This document shows positions 62,201 to 64,000 of a stretch of DNA of 64,000 nt, one piece after another; positions within the stretch are counted from its first letter, which is position 1, and the number at the start of each line of letters is the position of its first letter. The DNA lies in NCBI RefSeq assembly GCF_001522545.3, contig NC_031773.1, forward strand, positions 25,679,685-25,743,684, given 5' to 3'. This stretch comes from Parus major. Its lineage: Eukaryota > Chordata > Aves > Passeriformes > Paridae. Both the position numbers and the translations under genes were made by a program. Under the pieces are notes generated by a model, which saw nothing but the letters and a program-made list of their open reading frames with translations, had not been told where the DNA came from and made no database searches.

Positions 62201-64000
62201 GTTTGGTTAACTTTATGTGAGAGATTAAATAGTAGTGTGGTGGTTTTATGCCACAACTTTTAATGTGCTTACCACCGAGTAGTTGTAAGTGGGTAGTCTA
62301 CAATCCCAACATAACTATGATATTTTCCCTGCCATATTTGTGCCAGGCACAGATATTGTGTGTTTATTTAAACTTTTTATCACTTTTTCATTGTTTTAAA
62401 TATTTTAATATTTTAAATATTTTCTGTACTTTTTGTTTGTTGTTGCTAGGATTTATATAATGGCATATCAACACAAGATGCTTTTTGAAGAACTGATATA
62501 TAAACTAAATTTAAAGCAACGATTACAAATACTTAATCCACATTCACCTAAGGTAAATGGAGGGTTTTTTATTTCTTTTTGTGAATTTTGAGTAAACCTC
62601 AGAGGCTATCAGAGCAATAATGAGAATAACATTTCAAAACCAGCAAATTTATGGATTTTTCAAACCTTAAAAGAGCAAAGGGTATTTCAGTATGGTGCAG
62701 AATGCCAGGACCTCCAAGTATGTGAATTTCAGATATGTGGCTCTATATACTTTGCTTGAACTGAAATGACTGGAGATCATAAATGTACTTAATAATTTGG
62801 ACAACATATAGGTAATTTAAGATTCAAATCTTTGAAATTGTATGTAATTTTAGTTTTCTGTTCTAGTTACAGTTTACTGTTAAATGATACCTGCTGAAGG
62901 CAATATTTAAATGCCTAATAAAGGCACTTGGGTCTGCATTGCCTTGAGTAGCCTCATTAAAATGACTCTATGCACTAATATGCAAGGTGATTGCTTCCTA
63001 TGAGAGGGAGTGTAGGGTTTGTATAATGTGTGTCCCAACATGCATATTATCCTTAGGTGGAAGTGAGAAATGCAGAAATATTTCTGTGCAGTTCCTCAGA
63101 TTGTCTGGCTCATCTTTCTGCTCAGGAAAGAGCTCAGCAATCTGGCTGCTGCTGTTGGAAGGCAGAGTACTTTCCCTTGTTTTCTGGAGCTTAGAGTTTG
63201 GAGTCTAACCCTGGAATGGTATGCTAAATATTCTTTTTGTCTCTTATTTTACAATAAAAATAAAATGACTGAAAGTGTGTTTGTCTGACAAAATATTGAT
63301 GACTGGATAATCTATATCAAAGCAACATTCAGAAGAATACATTACCTGAATTATACATTTTGGATGAAATTGCTATTCAGACAAACATTTCTAGCTTAAC
63401 AGATCATTATATTTGCAATTACCTCATTTTGTCTTCTCTCACCTCATAAGGATACCTCTATAAATGGGTATAATCATTATTAATCATTCCATTTCTATCA
63501 AGTGCTGTTGAGTTTGAGCCTTGTATTTGGCTTACCAGCAAGTAACTGGCCAAACATATTAAACTGAAATAGTAAAATTACTGTATTGTGAGAGTGTGAT
63601 GAAATAGCGGCTCTACGGTCTTGGCTGACTTTTCAGAAAGTTATTATGGTGCATCTTGTGCAAAAAAGAAATACATGTCCAAAATGCTGTAATATGCACA
63701 ATATATCTAGGATAATCTTTTGTGTTATACTTAGGAGGATAACCTAAGTAACTATGTTTTGTTATAAAGTGATATTAAATAGGAATTGTGCAGATAATGT
63801 CCCTCAAGCTACATTGGTAATAAAGCATCACTTGACTGTAATTATATTTTTCATACTGGAAGGCTTTTTTTATTTGTTTAGAATTTGACAAAAGAAAATA
63901 CTGTACTTTATAAATTGATTGAATTGTTTCAGAACATCCTTTTGCAGTGCAGAGGGAGGAAGAATTTTTACAGCACTGCCTGATTTCTGTATGGAACACA
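59281..64000. other. Noncoding DNA at the right edge
   Basis: Apart from one CR1 3' end at 61841-61912 and an exon-like segment at 62450-62552 discussed under findings, nothing is recognised. TTTTAAATATTTT direct repeats lie at about 62394-62423. Confidence 0.55.
61841..61912 (-). mobile_element. Short CR1 3' end fragment
   Basis: ATCATGGGATAGTCAAGTGG, then AAGGGACCTCAGGAACTC and TAGTCCAACCTCCCACTCAA match the reverse-complemented end of CR1 copies that carry GGACCTCTGGAGATCATCTAGTCCAACC. The terminal octamers are eroded and the fragment is short. Confidence 0.7.

Noticed and set aside
1..64000. IMMP2L exons on the plus strand
   Set aside because: Expected by synteny nearby, but no reading frame resembling the signal-peptidase-like protein was seen; the window is probably within one large intron.
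1..64000. CRISPR array, prokaryotic operon, rRNA or viral genome
   Set aside because: No spaced identical repeats, gene density or RNA genes of that kind; the sequence is typical avian noncoding DNA.

Overview
The window looks like nuclear DNA of a bird, most likely a passerine. It is A+T-rich, spliced-gene-type intergenic or intronic sequence with no operons or ribosome binding sites. The interspersed repeats I can recognise are almost all degenerate CR1 LINE fragments, the dominant LINE of birds. One further copy joins a tRNA-Ile-like head to a CR1-like tail, which is the layout of the songbird SINE family TguSINE1.

Only one gene is certain: a complete intronless coding sequence on the minus strand (38483-40609) for a 708-residue protein that I recognise as LRRN3, leucine-rich repeat neuronal protein 3. 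Its upstream side lies at higher coordinates. It carries a good 3' splice site 135 nt before the start codon, a 22-codon upstream ORF, and a plausible 185-nt noncoding 5' exon (42947-43131). In other vertebrates LRRN3 lies on the opposite strand inside a very large intron of IMMP2L. By synteny the rest of the window is probably IMMP2L intron, with IMMP2L on the plus strand, but I found no IMMP2L exon.

Layout. 1-17.7 kb: A+T-rich noncoding DNA with simple repeats, small hairpins, an A/C-rich tract and some unexplained G+C-richer blocks. 17.7-29.5 kb: a cluster of CR1 remnants, including an inverted pair around 26.8-27.8 kb and the SINE at 27.9 kb. 29.5-37.9 kb: T-rich noncoding DNA. 37.9-43.1 kb: the LRRN3 locus. 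43.1-59.2 kb: noncoding DNA with a 44-bp palindrome at 46.3 kb. 59.2-64 kb: two short CR1 3' ends and one unexplained exon-like segment.

I see no clearly new multi-gene system here. The best leads are the inferred 5' structure of LRRN3 (noncoding exon plus upstream ORF), the 46.3-kb palindrome, a perfect 36-bp tandem duplication at 21.6 kb, a CR1 fragment with apparent 10-bp flanking repeats, and an exon-like segment at 62.45 kb. Repeats were identified by eye from remembered family features, so their boundaries are approximate.
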